This document shows, in pieces, positions 3,985 through 6,348 of a stretch of 6,348 bases of DNA. Position 1 is the first letter of the stretch, and every line of letters begins with the position of its first letter. Origin of the DNA: Deltaproteobacteria bacterium. Lineage in GTDB: Bacteria > Desulfobacterota > Desulfarculia > Adiutricales > Adiutricaceae. Location: contig JAITIH010000162.1 of assembly GCA_031279525.1 (NCBI GenBank), forward strand, positions 1 to 6,348, in the 5' to 3' direction. A program made the position numbers and the translations under genes. The notes beneath the pieces were generated by a model. The model had not been told where the DNA came from, did no database searches, and was given only the letters and a program-made list of their open reading frames with translations.

Positions 3985-6306
3985 ATGCGGTTTAAACGAC
4001 AAGGCTTGACCCCTAAAAGGATTATCTTAGCCTACGTTTTGGCCATGATCTTGGTTTTAGGCCACGAGGCCAGTCGCCTGGCCGACTGGCTGGCCGACCT
4101 GGGCGGCTCCGAGGACGGGACGGGGCGGGCCCTGGCTTTAAACCTCGCCGCCGACCTAAAACACGGAGCCCAAGAGACGGGGATAGTCGCCCTTAACCAG
4201 GCCGAGGAGCGCCTAGCCCGGCGCCTGACCCCCACCTTGGAAGTGGGGGCGGTGGCGGCCAAGCCCAAGATGAAACCCGTCTTAGCCCCTTACGGCCCCG
4301 CTAACCTCGCCGCCGACCCGGCCCAAAAGGCCGCCTACGTCGGCCCTGGCCAAATGGCCAACCAGGCCAACCAGGCCAACCAGGCCATCCAGGCCATCCC
4401 AGCCGGTTACGCCGACTCGGCCGGCCCGGCCGATCCCGCGGAACTCCCGGCCCCCAAAGATCCCGCGACCCCGGCCGGGGCCGCCCAAAGCGCCCTTTTG
4501 GAAATCCCCTTAGCCGCGGAGCCGGCTAAACCCGTTTACCATAGCGTCCTTTTGACCGGCGACTCCATGATGCTGGAGGGCTTAGGGCCCCCTTTACAGA
4601 AAATGTTGGCCAAGATGGAGGGCCTTTCGGTCAGCCGGGCCGGCAAGTACGCCACTGGCTTGTGCCGGCTGGACGTTTTCGACTGGATTAAGTATTTTGA
4701 GGAGCTTTTAGCCGAGAAAGACCCGGATCTAGTGGCCATATCCATTGGGGCCAACGACACCCAGGACATCGTCGATCACGACGGCCGCCGCCATCGCGTG
4801 GCCACCGAGAGCTGGGGGGCGATCTACGGCCAAAGGGTGGCCGAGATATTGCGGCTGGCCGCCGAAAAGCCAGCCCAGGTGATCTGGGTAGGCCTCCCCA
4901 TCATGGGCCAGGAGCCTTACAACGCCCGGGCCGCGGCCATTAACGAGGTGGCCGCGGCGGCTTGCCAAAAAGCCGACAACTGCCGCTTTTTCGACGCCTG
5001 GGAGATCCTGGCCGAGGAAGGCCAGTTCGCGACCTTCCTTAAGCTGGGCGACAAAAACCAAAGGGTCCGGGCCAAGGACAAGATCCACCTCACCGAGGCC
5101 GGCGGCCGCGTCATGGCCGAGGCCTTCTTAACCTTCGCCCAGTCCTTCGCCGTTTTGGGCCATCCGCCTAAAGACGCGGCCACCGAATCCGCCATCCAGT
5201 CGGCTAGCGTCGTCGCCGGCCCCGCCGAGGCCCGGGCCATCATAGACGACCCGGCCTTAGCCGCCAAAGCCACGGCCGCGACCCCGGCCCAGGCCATTTT
5301 CCCGCCAAAAAACCCCCCCGACCCCGCGGCTAGCGAGCCCGCCCTAAGCCAGAGCCCGGCGGCAAGCGACTCCGCCCTAAGCCAGATCCCGGCGGCTACC
5401 GACTCCGCCCTAAGCCAGAGCCCGGCGGCTAACGAGCCCGCCCTAAGCCTGAGCCCGGCGGCAAGCGAGCCCGCCCCTAAGGCCGGCTCGCCGGAGCCAG
5501 AGGGGGCGGCGGCCAGCCCCAAAGGCGGCCAGGCCCCCCTCGCCGCCCTAGCCGAGGCCTCCTTTAAGTCGAAGGCCCTAGGCCGGGAGGTTAAGTACCT
5601 GGTTTTCGCGCCCAAAGGCCAAGGGCCGTTCCCGACCGTCTTTCTCCTGCCTGGGGTGGGCGAAAACTACAAGGTCTGGGACGAGCGCTTTGGGGCCGAT
5701 CTCTTTAACGAGGCCGAAAGGCTAGGCCTTGGGCTCATCATGATCGACTCCGGAGACGACGGCTGGTACCTCGACAGCCCCATTAAGCCCGCCTCCAAGC
5801 ACGAGACCCACTTTTTTCAGGAGCTTTTGCCCCACGCCCTGACCAAGTTTCCCTTAGACCCGGACCGCCTGGCTTTATTGGGCGTCTCCATGGGCGGCCA
5901 CGGGGCCTTGGGCTTCGCCCTGGCCCAGCCGGGCCGCTTTAAGGCCGTCTCGGCCTTATCGGCCGTCCTCGATCTGACCAGCCACGGCGACGACCGGGCC
6001 ATTAACCGCTTTTTGGGCTTAAAGCCGCTCTTAGGGGCCTATCCCAACCGGGCCGACCTCTGGCGGGCGGCCTCGGTATACTGGCGCACTCGAAGCCAAC
6101 CCGAGGCCCTGAGCCAGACGACCGTTTACCTGACGGTGGGCCGCTCCGACGCCCTGGCCTTGGCCGACAACCGCCAGTACAGCCGCCTTTTAACGGAGCT
6201 GGAGATCCCCCACCTCTACCGGGAGGACTCCGGCGGCCACGATTGGGGCCTGTGGACCCGGGAACTGCCCGATCACCTAGCCTTCCTGGCCGATAGGCTA
6301 AAATAA
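3985..6306 (+). CDS. Membrane-anchored DUF459-like SGNH hydrolase fused to an esterase-D-like domain
   Basis: The protein has 773 residues. A basic N-terminus (K4, R5, K11, R12) and a hydrophobic segment (about 13-26) suggest an uncleaved signal anchor that places the rest in the periplasm. A low-complexity Ala/Pro-rich spacer (about 85-185) follows and includes an NQA repeat. Domain 1 (about 186-392) is SGNH-type and resembles DUF459: LLTGDSMM with Ser194, SIGANDTQ with Asn257, and DKIHLT with Asp365 and His368 as the DxxH pair. A second linker (about 393-525) carries an 11-residue repeat. Domain 2 (about 526-773) resembles esterase D: GVSMGG with nucleophile Ser635, a likely acid at Asp722, and GGHDWGLW with His752. 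Both active sites look complete. DUF459-type and other SGNH proteins often handle acetyl groups on envelope polysaccharides, so removal or transfer of acyl groups is a reasonable inference; the substrate is unknown. It is separated from frr by a terminator and is probably transcribed independently. Confidence 0.85.
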   Translation: MRFKRQGLTPKRIILAYVLAMILVLGHEASRLADWLADLGGSEDGTGRALALNLAADLKHGAQETGIVALNQAEERLARRLTPTLEVGAVAAKPKMKPVLAPYGPANLAADPAQKAAYVGPGQMANQANQANQAIQAIPAGYADSAGPADPAELPAPKDPATPAGAAQSALLEIPLAAEPAKPVYHSVLLTGDSMMLEGLGPPLQKMLAKMEGLSVSRAGKYATGLCRLDVFDWIKYFEELLAEKDPDLVAISIGANDTQDIVDHDGRRHRVATESWGAIYGQRVAEILRLAAEKPAQVIWVGLPIMGQEPYNARAAAINEVAAAACQKADNCRFFDAWEILAEEGQFATFLKLGDKNQRVRAKDKIHLTEAGGRVMAEAFLTFAQSFAVLGHPPKDAATESAIQSASVVAGPAEARAIIDDPALAAKATAATPAQAIFPPKNPPDPAASEPALSQSPAASDSALSQIPAATDSALSQSPAANEPALSLSPAASEPAPKAGSPEPEGAAASPKGGQAPLAALAEASFKSKALGREVKYLVFAPKGQGPFPTVFLLPGVGENYKVWDERFGADLFNEAERLGLGLIMIDSGDDGWYLDSPIKPASKHETHFFQELLPHALTKFPLDPDRLALLGVSMGGHGALGFALAQPGRFKAVSALSAVLDLTSHGDDRAINRFLGLKPLLGAYPNRADLWRAASVYWRTRSQPEALSQTTVYLTVGRSDALALADNRQYSRLLTELEIPHLYREDSGGHDWGLWTRELPDHLAFLADRLK
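4360..4395 (+). repeat. 9-bp in-frame tandem repeat encoding NQA/IQA
   Basis: AACCAGGCC occurs three times (4360-4386) and is followed by the variant ATCCAGGCC (4387-4395), encoding NQA-NQA-NQA-IQA in the first linker of the hydrolase fusion. The period is a multiple of three, so gain or loss of a unit would change spacer length without breaking the frame. Confidence 0.85.
5326..5478 (+). repeat. 33-bp in-frame tandem repeat encoding an 11-residue linker unit
   Basis: Residues 448-491 are four 11-residue units: AASEPALSQSP, AASDSALSQIP, AATDSALSQSP and AANEPALSLSP. A partial fifth, AASEPAP, follows (492-498). DNA units start at 5326, 5359, 5392, 5425 and 5458. The repeat separates the SGNH and esterase domains and looks like a flexible, extended spacer. 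Copies differ at a few bases each, so the array is not freshly duplicated. Confidence 0.92.
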
Positions 6307-6313
6307 CCCGCCC

Positions 6314-6348
6314 ATGAAAAGCCTCGCCATCGTGGGGGTCTACTTCCG
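6314..6348 (+). CDS. Start of a downstream gene, cut by window edge
   Basis: An ATG lies seven bases after the stop of the hydrolase fusion and opens MKSLAIVGVYF before the window ends. The basic second residue and hydrophobic continuation suggest a signal peptide or membrane segment. The tight spacing suggests co-transcription with the fusion gene. No clear Shine-Dalgarno sequence precedes it, and eleven residues are too few to name a family. In DUF459 neighbourhoods a membrane acyltransferase or another envelope protein would not be surprising, but nothing here shows that. Confidence 0.45.
   Translation, partial: MKSLAIVGVYF

Noticed and set aside
4917..5615. Long open frame on the reverse strand (232 codons) opposite the hydrolase fusion
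   Set aside because: It mirrors the in-frame fusion gene, its apparent repeats are just the reverse complement of the linker repeat, and high G+C with strong codon bias makes such antisense frames common. No family motif or ribosome binding site was seen.

Overview
The window looks like a bacterial chromosome segment of high G+C content. It reads left to right through the conserved translation and nucleotide block rpsB (5' end cut off), tsf, pyrH and frr. After a terminator and a repeat-filled spacer comes one large envelope-protein gene, then the first codons of another gene. All genes are on the + strand. Gene order and protein sequences fit a proteobacterial or Desulfobacterota (former Deltaproteobacteria) type organism. 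I cannot place it more precisely by eye, and this placement is inference.

Region 1 (2-3550) is housekeeping. Ribosomal protein S2, elongation factor Ts, UMP kinase and ribosome recycling factor all keep their family signatures and appear intact, apart from the missing S2 N-terminus. The unusual part is the DNA between them. The rpsB-tsf gap is 509 bp. It holds an array of 8-bp GGCCTTTT units closed by 7-bp GGCATTT units, a compact 8-bp hairpin, a 14-bp direct repeat and a perfect 15-bp inverted repeat. The tsf-pyrH gap is 68 bp and contains a textbook G/C hairpin with a T7 tract directly ahead of the pyrH ribosome binding site. These look like attenuator or terminator points that could set separate expression levels for S2, EF-Ts and PyrH/RRF. 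pyrH and frr are 14 bp apart and probably co-transcribed.

Region 2 (3551-3984) is non-coding. It starts with a strong A-tract/T-tract terminator after frr. That runs directly into five degenerate copies of a roughly 23-bp repeat, then a CTAG-rich leader dense in short dyads, with an AT-rich patch that could hold a promoter.

Region 3 (3985-6306) encodes a 773-residue membrane-anchored protein with two different serine-hydrolase-type domains. The first is a DUF459-like SGNH domain with GDS, GAND and DxxH blocks. The second is an esterase-D-like alpha/beta hydrolase with GVSMGG and a C-terminal GGHDW. An 11-residue repeat linker rich in Ala, Pro and Ser joins them. The likely setting is the periplasmic face of the inner membrane, acting on acyl or acetyl groups of an envelope polymer; the substrate is unknown. 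A further reading frame starts 7 bp downstream (6314) and leaves the window. The most interesting items are the two-hydrolase fusion and the intergenic repeat systems.
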